A stretch of 64,000 bases of DNA from Patulibacter americanus DSM 16676 (GTDB taxonomy: Bacteria > Actinomycetota > Thermoleophilia > Solirubrobacterales > Solirubrobacteraceae), in assembly GCF_000420025.1 (NCBI RefSeq), contig NZ_ATUD01000012.1:62001-126000 (forward strand), in the 5' to 3' direction. This document shows, one piece after another, positions 9,807 through 18,556 of the stretch (within the stretch, counting starts at the first letter, position 1; every line of letters starts with the position of its first letter). Under the pieces are notes generated by a model. That model was not told where the DNA came from and did no database searches. It saw only the letters and a list, made by a program, of their open reading frames with translations. The position numbers and the translations under genes were made by a program.

Positions 9807-9818
9807 CCTTCCCGGTCA

Positions 9819-9856
9819 CCCCAGTCGCAGCGCCCCACGGCGCCTCGCGGCTGGGG
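9819..9856 (+). terminator. Long hairpin terminator after tRNA-Trp
   Basis: CCCCAG (9819-9824) pairs with CTGGGG (9851-9856). The arms continue inward through TCGC/GCGG and GCGCC/GGCGC with a small bulge, and TTTCGTCGTT follows. It stands between tRNA-Trp and a convergent gene. Confidence 0.65.
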
Positions 9857-9934
9857 TTTCGTCGTTCCGGGGCGATCGGACCCGCAGCAGCACCTCGGAG
9901 CGAGGCGGTCGGGCCCGCGACCGCGCGGTCAGCC

Positions 9935-10450
9935 TCAGCGGGGTAGCTCGCAGCGCTGCGTCGCGTCGCTGCCGCTCACGGCGATGACGAGGGTCGTCGC
10001 GTCGCCGAGCTGGTTGTCGTAGGAGCCCTGCCGCGCGTTGTCGCACCACACCTCGGCCTGGCCGGCGTCGCTGGCCACCGCGCGGGCGGTCCCGTCGCCG
10101 CGCACGGTGATCGCGGGCTGGTCGCCGTCGACGCTCGGGGCGGGGTCGGCCTTCGGCGGGGCGGTGCCGCCCGAGTCCGCCGACGAGGACGAGGACGGGG
10201 GCGTGGTGCCGCCGCTGGAGGACTCCGGGGTGCTGGCCGGGGGCGCCGTCGTGGTCGTGGTGTTCGTCGTGGTCTCCGTGGCGGCGGGGGCGGCCTCGGT
10301 CGTGGTGGCGACGGTGGGCGTGGTGGCCTGGGTCTCCGTCGTCGTCGCCTCCTGACGCGCGGCCGCGTCGTCGGTGTCGTCGCCCGAGCCGCAGCCGGCC
10401 AGCGCGAGGGCGCCGACGGTCAGCAGCAGGGCGGGATGGAGAGCACGCAT
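9935..10450 (-). CDS. Putative lipoprotein with Thr-rich linker
   Basis: A 171-aa exported protein. The N-terminus MRALHPALLLTVGALALAGC has a lipobox (LAGC, Cys20), so it should be lipid-anchored on the outer face of the membrane. Residues about 30-95 are a low-complexity Thr/Ala/Ser linker (TTTETQATTPT, TTTNTTTTTAPP). The terminal 60 aa is a small beta domain (ITVRGDGTARAVASD..VWCDNA..QRCELPR) with two cysteines that may pair. I see no enzyme motif; a surface-exposed binding domain on a flexible stalk is plausible. It is monocistronic and converges on tRNA-Trp. Confidence 0.75.
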   Translation of the reverse strand: MRALHPALLLTVGALALAGCGSGDDTDDAAARQEATTTETQATTPTVATTTEAAPAATETTTNTTTTTAPPASTPESSSGGTTPPSSSSSADSGGTAPPKADPAPSVDGDQPAITVRGDGTARAVASDAGQAEVWCDNARQGSYDNQLGDATTLVIAVSGSDATQRCELPR

Positions 10451-10513
10451 GCCCTAGGTCATACCGACCGGGGGCGACGGCGTGCAGGCGGGGTTGCAGG
10501 CGGCTAGGGGCGT

Positions 10514-11587
10514 TCAGCCCTCCGGGCTGAGGCGCCGTCCGTCGCGGGCCGCGGACGCGACGTCGGGATCGGCGTCGTCGCGCAGGAACTGCAGCGCCGC
10601 TTCGATCTCCGGTAGCCGGTGGGCGAGCGGTTTGGCCGCCTGCAGGCCCCGCAGGCGGAACGCGGCATCGGTCCGCTCGTCGTCGAACGGCGAGGCCGCG
10701 CCGCGCAGCGCCTCGTCGAGCACGAGCTGCAGCCGCTCCGCTTGCTGCGCGGGCGTGAGCGGCGGCGGCACCTCCAGCGGCACGGGATCCGCCCGGTGGC
10801 GGGCGAGCACCTCGCGGCCGAAGAGGATGAGGGCCCGTTCGGCGGCTTCGAGCACCGTCCCCGCCGGGGCGTCCAGGGGGATGAACGCGAGGTGCGGCTC
10901 GTCGTGGGCCAGGCCGAGGGCGCCGTCCCCGACGTCCGCGGCGGCGCGGGCGATGAGCTCGTCGTCGGGGGTGCCCGAGGCCGCCTCGTCCAGCTCGGCG
11001 AGAAGCCGCAGGACGAAGCCCGTGGCGGTGTGCCCCGCCATGTGGACCCCCATCTTCGTCAGGGTCCGCTGGGCGCGGTAGTGGGCGGCCTCGGGCGACG
11101 GTCGGTGGGCCCGGAGCCGTCGGTGCATCACGTGTCGCGGCAGGTCGACGGTGACCGTCCCGCTCCGTTCGCCGAGGCTCAGCGCGACGCTCGTCGCCGT
11201 CGGCGGCACGCCGGCCTCGAAGGCGTAGGTGGCGCGACCGTTCGCGTCGCTCCCGCCGGTGATGGACCACGTGCGCCGGTGGTCCCCGTGCGTGGAATCC
11301 CAGACGCGCAGGTCGAGCCCGCGCGTCGCCGCGTCCACCGGGTGCTCCGGCATGCCGTCGCGAGGGTGATACCCCGCGGCCTCCCAGTCCGCCATGGCCT
11401 GCGCGTGCGCCGCGTCGAGCGCAGCGGCGGCGTCCTCGTCGGGCTCGGCGACGAGGTGGACCACCGTGCGCCTGCGCCACAGCTCGATCATCACGACGAC
11501 GATCCGCACGCCGTCGACCTCGCCGACCACGACGGCGGGGGCGAGCGTGCCGACGAGGCGGTCGCGGGGCGTGACCGGCTCGACCAT
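10514..11587 (-). CDS. Hypothetical cytoplasmic protein
   Basis: A 357-aa protein from ATG 11587 (MVEPVTPRDRLVG). The family is not recognised. Residues about 10-140 form a beta-rich segment (VVVGEVDGVRIVVVMIELWRR, then TWSITGGSDANGRATYAFEA). The rest is mainly helical with many charged residues. No signal peptide, transmembrane segment or nucleotide-binding motif is visible. It is divergent from the cation-efflux gene at 11648 with only 60 bp between, so the two probably share a promoter region. GC and codon use match the neighbours, so it is likely a resident gene. Confidence 0.6.
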   Translation of the reverse strand: MVEPVTPRDRLVGTLAPAVVVGEVDGVRIVVVMIELWRRRTVVHLVAEPDEDAAAALDAAHAQAMADWEAAGYHPRDGMPEHPVDAATRGLDLRVWDSTHGDHRRTWSITGGSDANGRATYAFEAGVPPTATSVALSLGERSGTVTVDLPRHVMHRRLRAHRPSPEAAHYRAQRTLTKMGVHMAGHTATGFVLRLLAELDEAASGTPDDELIARAAADVGDGALGLAHDEPHLAFIPLDAPAGTVLEAAERALILFGREVLARHRADPVPLEVPPPLTPAQQAERLQLVLDEALRGAASPFDDERTDAAFRLRGLQAAKPLAHRLPEIEAALQFLRDDADPDVASAARDGRRLSPEG

Positions 11588-11647
11588 GGGGGCCAGTATG
11601 CCCGGGCGGGCCCGCACCCCCGGCCGGGGACGGCCTACCATCGCCGG

Positions 11648-13078
11648 GTGAGCACCGCCCCCCAGGAGCTCGACGCCGCGACGAAGGCCGGCCGTCGGCG
11701 CTCCGCCCTGTTGAGCGTCGGGGCGGCGTGCGTGCTCGTGGTGCTCAAGCTCGTCACGGGCCTGATCACCGGTTCCCTCGGACTGCTGGCCGAGGCCGCG
11801 CACTCGGGCGCCGACCTCGTCGCCGCGCTGCTGACGCTCTTCGCCGTCCAGGTCGCCTCGCAGCCCGCCGACTCCGACCACCAGTTCGGGCACGGCAAGG
11901 CCGAGCACCTCGCCGCGCTGGCGGAGTCGGCGTTCCTCGTCGCCGTCTCGGGCTGGCTGGGTTACGAGGCGATCTCGCGGCTGCTCGACGGCGGCAGCCA
12001 CGCCGTCGACGCCGCGTGGTGGGCGATCGCGGTCATCGGCCTCGTGATCGTCATCGACCTGAGCCGCACGATCGGCTCGCGCAAGGCGTCCGTGAAGTAC
12101 GACTCGCCGGCGCTGGCCGCCAACGCGCTGCACTTCGCGGGCGACCTCGCCGGCTCCGTGGCCGTCCTCTTCGGCCTGATCGGCGTGGCCGCCGGCTGGA
12201 AGGCGGCCGACTCCGTCGCGGCGCTCGTCGTCGCGGTGCTCGTGATCGCCGCCGCGGTGCGGCTGCTGCGCGGCTCGGTCGACGTCCTCATGGACCGCGC
12301 GGACCTGCGCGCCGTCAGCGCCGTGCAGGAGGCCATTGCGGGCATGGTGCGCCCGGAGGACCTGCGGCGCCTGCGCTCGCGCCACGCGGCGGGCCGCAAC
12401 TTCGTCGACGTCGTGGTGGCCGTGCGCTCCGACGCGGGCCTCGAGCTCGCGCACGCGCACGCCGACGACGTCGAGCGGGCGATCCAGGCGTCGCTGCCCG
12501 GCGCCGACGTGGTGGTGCACGTGGAGCCGACCGCGCACGAGGGCGGGACCCGCGAGACCGCGACGGCCGCCGCGCTGCGCGTGCCGCGGGTCCACGAGGT
12601 CCACAACGTCGGCGTGCTCGCCCTGGCCGCGGGTGGCGAGGAGGTCACCCTGCACGTGAAGGTCGCGCCGGACCTGACGCTGGAGGAGGGCCACGACATC
12701 GCCGAGCAGGTGGAGGAGGAGATCCGCTCCGCCGTCGGCGGCGGCCTGCGGGTGACGACCCACATCGAGCCGCTGGCGCTGCCGTCCGACGCCTCGCCGG
12801 TCGCGGACGACGAGGCGTGGGCGGAGCGCGAGGCCGTCGAGTGCGCGGTGCGGGAGGCGACCGGTCGCGACCCGGGCCTGATCGAGATCCGCGACACGGG
12901 CGCGGGACGCGTCGTCCTCGTCACGATCCTGCTGCCCGGCGAGCGTTCCGTCGGCGAGGCCCACGGAACGGCGGCGACCGTCGAGCACGACGTGCGCGAG
13001 CGCTGCCCGTGGGTGGCCGACGTCGTGGTGCACACCGAGCCGGAGCCGCCCGAGGAGCGCGCCGCCCGGGGCGCCTGA
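11648..13078 (+). CDS. Cation diffusion facilitator transporter with extended C-terminus
   Basis: A proton-coupled divalent-metal exporter of the inner membrane. The start is GTG 11648; 476 aa, about 170 more than a standard CDF. Six membrane helices fill residues about 20-220. The transport site shows HxxxD in TM2 (His52, Asp56) and HxxxD in TM5 (His162, Asp166), the pattern of zinc-preferring members. A His-rich loop (DSDHQFGHGKAEH) lies between helices. Beyond TM6 are three successive ferredoxin-like ZT-dimer modules, each ending in a V.VHVEP / TTHIEP / VVHTEP strand, where normal members have one. Zinc specificity is inferred. Confidence 0.93.
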   Translation: MSTAPQELDAATKAGRRRSALLSVGAACVLVVLKLVTGLITGSLGLLAEAAHSGADLVAALLTLFAVQVASQPADSDHQFGHGKAEHLAALAESAFLVAVSGWLGYEAISRLLDGGSHAVDAAWWAIAVIGLVIVIDLSRTIGSRKASVKYDSPALAANALHFAGDLAGSVAVLFGLIGVAAGWKAADSVAALVVAVLVIAAAVRLLRGSVDVLMDRADLRAVSAVQEAIAGMVRPEDLRRLRSRHAAGRNFVDVVVAVRSDAGLELAHAHADDVERAIQASLPGADVVVHVEPTAHEGGTRETATAAALRVPRVHEVHNVGVLALAAGGEEVTLHVKVAPDLTLEEGHDIAEQVEEEIRSAVGGGLRVTTHIEPLALPSDASPVADDEAWAEREAVECAVREATGRDPGLIEIRDTGAGRVVLVTILLPGERSVGEAHGTAATVEHDVRERCPWVADVVVHTEPEPPEERAARGA

Positions 13079-13085
13079 GCGGCGG

Positions 13086-14102
13086 TCAGGCGGGGGAGCC
13101 GGTGCGCTCGCCGCGAACCCGCCCGTCGTCCGCGGCGCGCAGTTCGCGGACGGCCACGCCGGCCGTGCCGAGCGCGAGCAGCGCGGCCCAGCTCGACGGC
13201 AGCTCGAGCGGCTCCCAGGCCGGCGCGGCCCAGCGGGCGCCGGCGATCGACGCCTGCGCGGCCGTGCCGCCCGTCCACGCGTCCTCCAACGCGTCGTGGT
13301 CGCCGTCGCGCAGGGCGGCCGCCGCGGCCGTGAGCCGGGCGGCGGTGGCGTCGAGCGCGTCGGCCGTCGCCTCCGCGTTGGCGTGGAGGATCTCGACCCA
13401 CAGGCCCGCCGGCGCGGCGGCGACGCGGGTCATGTCGCGCAGCGCCCCGCCGGAGAGCACCGCGGCGAGCGGGCCGCCCGTCGGTGGTGTCGTCGCGACG
13501 GCGGCGAGCGCGCCCGCGACGACGTGGGGGCCGTGGCTCGTGGCGGCCAGGGCCCGGTCGTGGTCCTCGGCGGTGCAGGCGACGATCCGGGCGCGCAGCG
13601 CGTCGAGGACGGGCGCGACGCGCAGCAGGGTGTCGAGCGTCGCCTCGGCGCCGTCCGGGTCGTCCGCGGGCGGGCAGACGGCCCACGTCGCGTCGGCCAG
13701 CAGGTCCGCCCGGGCCGCCGCGAAGCCGCCGCGCTCGCCGCCGGCCAGCGGGTGGGCGGGCAGGAACCGCCCGGCGTGCTCCGGGGCGCGGGCGCGCAGC
13801 TCGTCCACGACGGCGACCTTGACCGAGGCGGCGTCCAGGACGAGCAGCTCCGGGTTCGCCTCGAGCGCCGCGGCGGCGACCTTCGCCGTCGCGTGGGGCG
13901 GGACGGCGAGCAGCAGCACGTCGACCGCCCGGGCGGTCGCCTCGGGCGCGTCGTCCGCCGGGATGCCCTGCTCCCCGCACCACGTGCGCGGGGCCGGCCA
14001 GACGTCGCAACCGCGGACGTCGACGCCGGCGGCCCGCAGCCCCAAGAGCGCGGAGCCGCCGATCAGGCCGAGGCCGCAGACCCCGACCCGCACGCCGGTC
14101 AC
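13086..14102 (-). CDS. tyrA: Prephenate dehydrogenase
   Basis: Oxidative decarboxylation of prephenate to 4-hydroxyphenylpyruvate in tyrosine synthesis. The start GTG 14102 overlaps the pheA stop by 4 bases, which implies translational coupling. The Rossmann glycine motif GLGLIGGSA is at residues 10-18. The prephenate/NAD region reads LPAHPLAGGERGG, and the catalytic-helix region reads ATSHGPHVVAGAL. At 338 aa it is the size of monofunctional TyrA; no ACT domain is visible. The C-terminal 30 aa (ELPSSWAALLALGTAG) is hydrophobic but short. It is the second gene of the aromatic pair. Confidence 0.92.
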   Translation of the reverse strand: MTGVRVGVCGLGLIGGSALLGLRAAGVDVRGCDVWPAPRTWCGEQGIPADDAPEATARAVDVLLLAVPPHATAKVAAAALEANPELLVLDAASVKVAVVDELRARAPEHAGRFLPAHPLAGGERGGFAAARADLLADATWAVCPPADDPDGAEATLDTLLRVAPVLDALRARIVACTAEDHDRALAATSHGPHVVAGALAAVATTPPTGGPLAAVLSGGALRDMTRVAAAPAGLWVEILHANAEATADALDATAARLTAAAAALRDGDHDALEDAWTGGTAAQASIAGARWAAPAWEPLELPSSWAALLALGTAGVAVRELRAADDGRVRGERTGSPA

Positions 14103-15004
14103 GCCAGCTCCGTGTGGTCGAGCATCGCCTGCAGGCGCCGCTCCTCGTCCGTGCCGTCCGTGGCGGGGCGCTGCGCCGGGCGGGTCGGGTCCTCGGGGTA
14201 CGAGCCGAGGTAGCGGACGTCGGCCGAGCCGCGCAGCAGCCCGAGCGTCGCGTCCCGCACGCGCGGGTCGTGCAGGTGCCCCTGGACCTCGACGAAGAAC
14301 ACGTACTCGCCGAGCAGCTCCTTCGTCGGGCGCGACTTGATCGCCGTCAGGTTGACGCCGCGGCTGGAGAACTCCTGCAGCAGGCGCACGAGGCTGCCCG
14401 CGCGCTCCTGGGCGGGGGAGAGGACGAACGCCGAGCGGTCGCGGCCCGTCGCGCCGGGGCTGCGGCGGCCGAGGCGCAGGAACCGGGTGGCGGCCCGCTC
14501 GTCGTCGCGGATCCCCTGCTGCACGGAGGCGAGCCCGAACTGCTCGCCGGCGTCCGGTCCCGCGAGCGCCGCCCAGCCGGGCCGCGCCTCCTGGGCCACC
14601 TCGCGGCAGGCGACGGCGTTCGAGCTCGCCGCGCGCGTCTCGAGCCCCTGCGCGCGGATGAACTGCTGGCACTGCGCCAGCCCGACGGGGTGCGCGACGA
14701 CGCCCGTGACCGGCGTACCGTCTCCGGGCAGCCGCCACAGGTCGAACGCGACCTCGATCACGCGCTCCGCGACGATGACGATCTCCTCGTCCGTGCCGAG
14801 CAGCAGGTCGAGGTTGGCGGCGACGGTGCCGTCCAGGCTGTTCTCGAACGCCACGACCGCCCCGTCGGCCGTGCCGTGCGAGACCGCGGCGATCACGTCG
14901 CCCGCGTGGTCGAGGGGCAGGAGCCGCTCGCCGTCCCGCGCCAGGTCGAGCGCGGCGCGGTGGGTGAAGGTGCCCTCGGGCCCGAGGAACGCCAGGTCGG
15001 CCAT
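14099..15004 (-). CDS. pheA: Prephenate dehydratase (PDT-ACT)
   Basis: Converts prephenate to phenylpyruvate for phenylalanine synthesis. 301 aa from ATG 15004. The N-terminal PDT domain starts MADLAFLGPEGTFTH, with AFENSLDGTV, and carries the catalytic TRF motif in ERAATRFLRLG. The C-terminal ACT domain contains IKSRPTK, the ESRP-type phenylalanine-binding motif, so feedback inhibition by Phe is expected. There is no fused chorismate mutase. The stop TGA overlaps the tyrA start. tRNA-Gly lies divergent, 46 bp upstream. Confidence 0.95.
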   Translation of the reverse strand: MADLAFLGPEGTFTHRAALDLARDGERLLPLDHAGDVIAAVSHGTADGAVVAFENSLDGTVAANLDLLLGTDEEIVIVAERVIEVAFDLWRLPGDGTPVTGVVAHPVGLAQCQQFIRAQGLETRAASSNAVACREVAQEARPGWAALAGPDAGEQFGLASVQQGIRDDERAATRFLRLGRRSPGATGRDRSAFVLSPAQERAGSLVRLLQEFSSRGVNLTAIKSRPTKELLGEYVFFVEVQGHLHDPRVRDATLGLLRGSADVRYLGSYPEDPTRPAQRPATDGTDEERRLQAMLDHTELA

Positions 15005-15033
15005 CCGGCGAGCCTACCCGGCGCACCTCCGGC

Positions 15034-15039
15034 TAGACT
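15034..15039 (+). promoter_or_regulatory. -10-like element for tRNA-Gly
   Basis: TAGACT lies 11 bp before the tRNA-Gly acceptor stem; the -35 hexamer is weak. Confidence 0.4.
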
Positions 15040-15050
15040 GCGTCGCTCCG

Positions 15051-15121
15051 GCGGGCGAGGTGTTGTGGTTGCACAGGAGCCTTCCAAGCTCTTAGGGCGG
15101 GTTCGATTCCCGTCGCCCGCT
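15051..15121 (+). tRNA. trnG: tRNA-Gly (anticodon TCC)
   Basis: 71 nt. The acceptor GCGGGCG (15051-15057) pairs with CGCCCGC (15114-15120); discriminator T. The anticodon stem is GGAGC/GCTCT with loop CTTCCAA, giving TCC at 15083-15085. The T loop is TTCGATT. CCA is not encoded. Confidence 0.95.
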
Positions 15122-15138
15122 CCTCATCCGGAACGCAC

Positions 15139-15166
15139 GAAGGCCGCGGTCACCCCGGGGCCTTCG
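15139..15166 (+). terminator. Hairpin terminator after tRNA-Gly
   Basis: CGAAGGCC (15139-15146) pairs with GGCCTTCG (15159-15166), followed by TCGTTC. It is shared with the convergent K+ channel gene. Confidence 0.65.
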
Positions 15167-15178
15167 TCGTTCCCGGTC

Positions 15179-15748
15179 CTACGCGTCCGTCGCGCGTTGC
15201 GCGTCGACCGCGGCCGCCAGCCGGTCGATCGCCGCGTCGTCCACCGTCCCCGCGCGGTGGCGCTCGACCACCTCGCGCGCGGCGGCGCAGACCCGGTCGT
15301 CGCCGCGCTCGTCCAGGCGGAACCGCTCCTGCAGGTGCTTCACCCGCATCACGGCGTCGGCCAGGTCGTTGCTCAGGTGCTCGAAGTCGTCGTCGATGCC
15401 CTGGGTCGCGTCGGCCTCGGCGAGCGCCGCGACCGACATCCGGGCCGCCACCACGCCGGTGATGGCGGCGACGCTCAAGAGGCCCGAGGCCATGACCCAG
15501 ACCGCGACCATCCGCATGCCGATCGAGGCGGGGGAGATGTCGCCGTAGCCGACGGTGGTCAGCGTGACGACGGCCCACCACAGCCCGTCGGCGTAGTTGA
15601 TCTCGGCGCCCTCCGTCAGGGAGTAGAGGGCCGCGGCGATCAGGACGACGAGCAGCAGGTACAGCAGCAGGTTGCGGATCGGCCGCCGGCCGAACCAGCC
15701 GAGTATCCGCAGGGACAGGACGTCGAAGCGTGCGGGCATCGGCGGCAC
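15179..15748 (-). CDS. Two-TM potassium channel
   Basis: A 189-aa membrane channel subunit, expected to form a tetramer. The first helix is about residues 25-43 (LLLYLLLVVLIAAALYSLT). The pore helix leads to the selectivity filter TTVGYGD at residues 64-70, and the second helix is about 78-100. The cytoplasmic tail (about 85 aa) is charged and helical, without an RCK/TrkA-N domain, so gating by a ligand domain is not seen. It belongs to the Ion_trans_2 family. An internal ATG at 15739 (MPARFD) is an alternative start. A 21-bp gap separates it from the upstream chemoreceptor gene on the same strand, so co-transcription is possible. Confidence 0.93.
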   Translation of the reverse strand: MPPMPARFDVLSLRILGWFGRRPIRNLLLYLLLVVLIAAALYSLTEGAEINYADGLWWAVVTLTTVGYGDISPASIGMRMVAVWVMASGLLSVAAITGVVAARMSVAALAEADATQGIDDDFEHLSNDLADAVMRVKHLQERFRLDERGDDRVCAAAREVVERHRAGTVDDAAIDRLAAAVDAQRATDA

Positions 15749-15769
15749 CGTACCGGTGCCGCCGGCCCC

Positions 15770-17578
15770 CTACGCGACGGTGAAGCGCCCGACGAGCCGC
15801 TCGAGCTCGCTGGCGGTGGCGGCGAGCTGCTGGGCGCCCGAGGCCATCTCCTGCGCCGACGCGCTCGTCTGCTGGGTCGAGGCCGAAACCTCCTCGGACG
15901 ACGCGGAGGACTGCTCGGCGACCGCGGCGACCTGCGTCATGTCGGCCTGCACGCGCTCGGCGGACGCGGCGATCTGGCCGACGGCGGCGGCGATCGACTC
16001 GACGCGGCCGCTCATGTCCTCGACGGACACGCCGATCTTGGCGAACGCGTCGCGGGCCTCGTCCACGGTGACGGCGCCCTCGGCAGAGCGGGTCGCCCCG
16101 TCCTCGACGGCGACGACGGCCTGGGCGGTCTCGCCCTGGATCTCCTCGACGAGCTTCGAGATCGACGCGGCGGCCTGCGAGGACTCCTCGGCGAGCTTGC
16201 GGACCTGCTCCGCGACGACGGCGAAGCCGCGTCCCTGCTCGCCGGCGCGGGCGGCCTCGATGGCCGCGTTGAGCGCCAGCAGGTTGGTCTGGCCGGAGAT
16301 CGCGGTGATCGTCTCGACGATGCCGCCGATCTCCTCGCTCTTCGTGGCCAGGCCCTGCATCGCGGCGGTCACGTGGTCGGAGGACTCGCGCACCTGGCGC
16401 ATCGCCTCGGTGGCCTGGGCGACGGCGGTCTCGCCGTCCGTGGCGATCTGCCGCGCCTCGGCGGCGACGGTGGCGGTGCGCTGGGCGGCCTCGGCGCCGG
16501 TGCGGCTGGCGACGGAGACCTCCTCCGTGGCGGCCTTCGCCTGCTCGACCGAGCGGACCTGCTGCTCGGCGCCCTGGGCGACGTCGGAGACGGCCTGGGC
16601 GATCTCGGTGACGGCGCGGCCGGCCTCCTCCGAGGTCGACGCCATCTCCTGGGAGGCGGCCGAGAGGGTCTGGGACGAGGTCGACACGGCGCCGACGAGG
16701 TCGCCGAGCTCGGTGCGGGTGCGGCCGTACTCCTCGACGGAGGCCAGGGTGGCGACGCGGATGGCCTCGACGTCGCGGGTCAGGTCGCCCAGCTCGTCGT
16801 CGCCGTGGGAGGCGGCGGGCGGCGCGTCGGCCTGCACCACGAGGGTCAGGTCGCCGGCCGAGAGGGCCCGCAGTCCGCCGGCGAGCGGCTCGACGGCGCC
16901 GGTGCGCAGCGCCACCACGGTCTCGCGCACCTCGCGCACCGACCGCACCATGCGGCGAGCGACGTAGAGGCCCGAGCCGAGCGTGGCGACGAAGGCGAGG
17001 ACGAGCATGCCGAGGATGAGCGAGCGCCGGCTGTCGGAGACGTCGGTGATGGCCGCGTCCTGGTCGCGCGAGATCTTGGTGGTCAGTGCGTAGAGCGTGT
17101 CGAAGCCCTCGCCGATGCGCGTGATGAGCTCCTTGTTCTGCCCCGTGAGCGCCTGGGCGCCCGCGTCGTTGCCGGCGGCGGCCCGCTCGACGTACGCGTC
17201 GCGGACGGGGGCGTAGGCGGCGAGGTCGCGCTGCAGCGCGGCGGCGACCCTGCGGCCCTCGGGGTCCTCGAGGTGACGCCCGGCGGCGGCCACGAGCCCA
17301 TCGGTCTGCGCGGCGTTGGCCTTCAGGTCCTCGCGCAGCGTGGCGAGCGTCTCCGGGTCCTCCTGCAGCAGCAGGTCGCGCAGCACGGTGCGGTTCTTGT
17401 TGTAGGCCACCTGGGCGGTGCCGAGCTCGGCCAGCGGCCGGGCGGCGTGGGCGTACATCACGTCGCTACGCGTCGTGACGCTGGAGAGCGCGTTGACGGC
17501 CACGACGCCGACCACGACGAGGAGGAGAAGCGCCACGACCGGCGCCACGAGCAGTTTGACGGTGAGCGTGCGGCGCAT
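15770..17578 (-). CDS. Methyl-accepting chemotaxis protein with four-helix-bundle sensor
   Basis: 602 aa from ATG 17578, preceded by an AGGGA SD. The first membrane helix is residues about 8-29. The periplasmic domain (about 30-185) is all-helical, the 4HB_MCP type ([20 protein letters not shown]). The second helix is about 187-207, then HAMP and a signalling coiled coil with the tip [20 protein letters not shown]. The sensor differs from the dCACHE receptor at 1341, but the tips are the same, so both should enter one receptor array. No che genes are here. The leader carries a short ORF and a hairpin (17639-17776). Confidence 0.93.
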   Translation of the reverse strand: MRRTLTVKLLVAPVVALLLLVVVGVVAVNALSSVTTRSDVMYAHAARPLAELGTAQVAYNKNRTVLRDLLLQEDPETLATLREDLKANAAQTDGLVAAAGRHLEDPEGRRVAAALQRDLAAYAPVRDAYVERAAAGNDAGAQALTGQNKELITRIGEGFDTLYALTTKISRDQDAAITDVSDSRRSLILGMLVLAFVATLGSGLYVARRMVRSVREVRETVVALRTGAVEPLAGGLRALSAGDLTLVVQADAPPAASHGDDELGDLTRDVEAIRVATLASVEEYGRTRTELGDLVGAVSTSSQTLSAASQEMASTSEEAGRAVTEIAQAVSDVAQGAEQQVRSVEQAKAATEEVSVASRTGAEAAQRTATVAAEARQIATDGETAVAQATEAMRQVRESSDHVTAAMQGLATKSEEIGGIVETITAISGQTNLLALNAAIEAARAGEQGRGFAVVAEQVRKLAEESSQAAASISKLVEEIQGETAQAVVAVEDGATRSAEGAVTVDEARDAFAKIGVSVEDMSGRVESIAAAVGQIAASAERVQADMTQVAAVAEQSSASSEEVSASTQQTSASAQEMASGAQQLAATASELERLVGRFTVA

Positions 17579-17638
17579 AGTCCCTCGCTAATCGGCAATG
17601 CGTCACACGAGTTGAGCGCACCCGCCCCCGGACGCAGC

Positions 17639-17664
17639 GAGGCCGCGGTCTGCGCCGCGGCCTC
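17639..17664 (-). promoter_or_regulatory. 10-bp hairpin in the chemoreceptor leader
   Basis: GAGGCCGCGG (17639-17648) pairs perfectly with CCGCGGCCTC (17655-17664) around a 6-nt loop. On the minus strand it lies after a 13-codon ORF and 60 nt before the chemoreceptor start. That position suits an attenuator. It could instead simply terminate plus-strand transcription. Confidence 0.5.
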
Positions 17665-17734
17665 GGAGGGTCCTGCTGTGGTCTGTGCCCGCGCCCGCCC
17701 TACTGCTGCGGACGCGGGGGTCTTGGGGGCTCCA

Positions 17735-17776
17735 TCAGACGGAGCGACGGTCAGAAACGGTGCGGTCGGTGATCAT
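17735..17776 (-). CDS. Candidate 13-aa leader peptide
   Basis: ATG at 17776 is preceded by a consensus AAGGAG (17785-17790) at 8-nt spacing, one of the best SD sequences in the window. The peptide is MITDRTVSDRRSV and stops at TGA 17735. A strong hairpin follows 70 nt later, then the chemoreceptor gene. Three Arg codons and two Asp codons are notable, but there is no run of one amino acid, so the signal for any attenuation is unclear. It may also be a free-standing small protein. Confidence 0.4.
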   Translation of the reverse strand: MITDRTVSDRRSV

Positions 17777-18098
17777 GCGGCGAACTCCTTCGACGGGGTG
17801 GCTGCTGCGATGGATCCATTGAACTGCCCCGACCTTGGCGCGAGGGAGCGGCAACCTTCGGCCGGGCTAATCGTTGTGGGGGACGCAGCTAAGGCGGGGC
17901 CGGAGGCGGCGCCGCGGGGCGGGACGGGCGACAGCGGGCACCGCCGACGCACCCCGCCCGGGGCGACACCCCGGCGCGGGCGTGGCGGCCGACGGGTGGG
18001 ACGTCCGTCCACGGACGGCGGCGCGGTTCGTGTGTCCCGACGCACTTCCGCCCCGCGTCGTGTCACGCTTGGGGCATGCGTGGACCCGGAGATCCCCG

Positions 18099-18539
18099 AT
18101 GAGCCCAGGCGACGAGCGTCCCCCGTGGGCCCCCACCCGGACGGTGGAGCGGGCGTTCGTGCCCGTCGAGGTGCGAGATCCGGACGCGGACGCCGAGGAC
18201 AAGCGGCGCGAGTTCCACATGGGCGGCTGCCGGCCCCGGACCGACGGCGAGGAGGGCATCCGCCCCGTCTTCGTGCGGATCGCCGCCGACGACCGGTACG
18301 CCCACGGGCCCGGCTGGGTCGTGGTCGAGGAGCAGGGCGACGGCACGGGGCAGTACCTGAACTTCGACGGCCTGTGGCGCCGCACGATGTTCGCGTCCTA
18401 CCCGACGGCCGCGGCCGCCAAGTCGGCCTACGAGGTCGCCGCCCGCGCGGAGCTGCGCGGGCTCTCCGCCGGCCCGGCCGGCGTCGACATCGAGCCGGGC
18501 GGCGGCTCCCGCGCCCCGACCTCGTCCAAGCTCACCTGA
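18099..18539 (+). CDS. Hypothetical protein
   Basis: 146 aa from ATG 18099 (MSPGDERPPWAP) with a weak GGAGA upstream; an in-frame GTG lies further upstream. The family is not recognised. A central stretch (VFVRIAADDRYAHGPGWVVVEEQG, then QYLNFDGLWRRTMF) suggests a small alpha/beta domain. The C-terminal 25 aa is Gly/Ser/Pro-rich and probably disordered. No signal or membrane segment is seen. It is followed after 17 bp by a small helix-turn-helix gene, so the two are likely co-transcribed. The upstream 17777-18098 is non-coding on this strand. Confidence 0.6.
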   Translation: MSPGDERPPWAPTRTVERAFVPVEVRDPDADAEDKRREFHMGGCRPRTDGEEGIRPVFVRIAADDRYAHGPGWVVVEEQGDGTGQYLNFDGLWRRTMFASYPTAAAAKSAYEVAARAELRGLSAGPAGVDIEPGGGSRAPTSSKLT

Positions 18540-18556
18540 GGACGGGAGACGACGCG

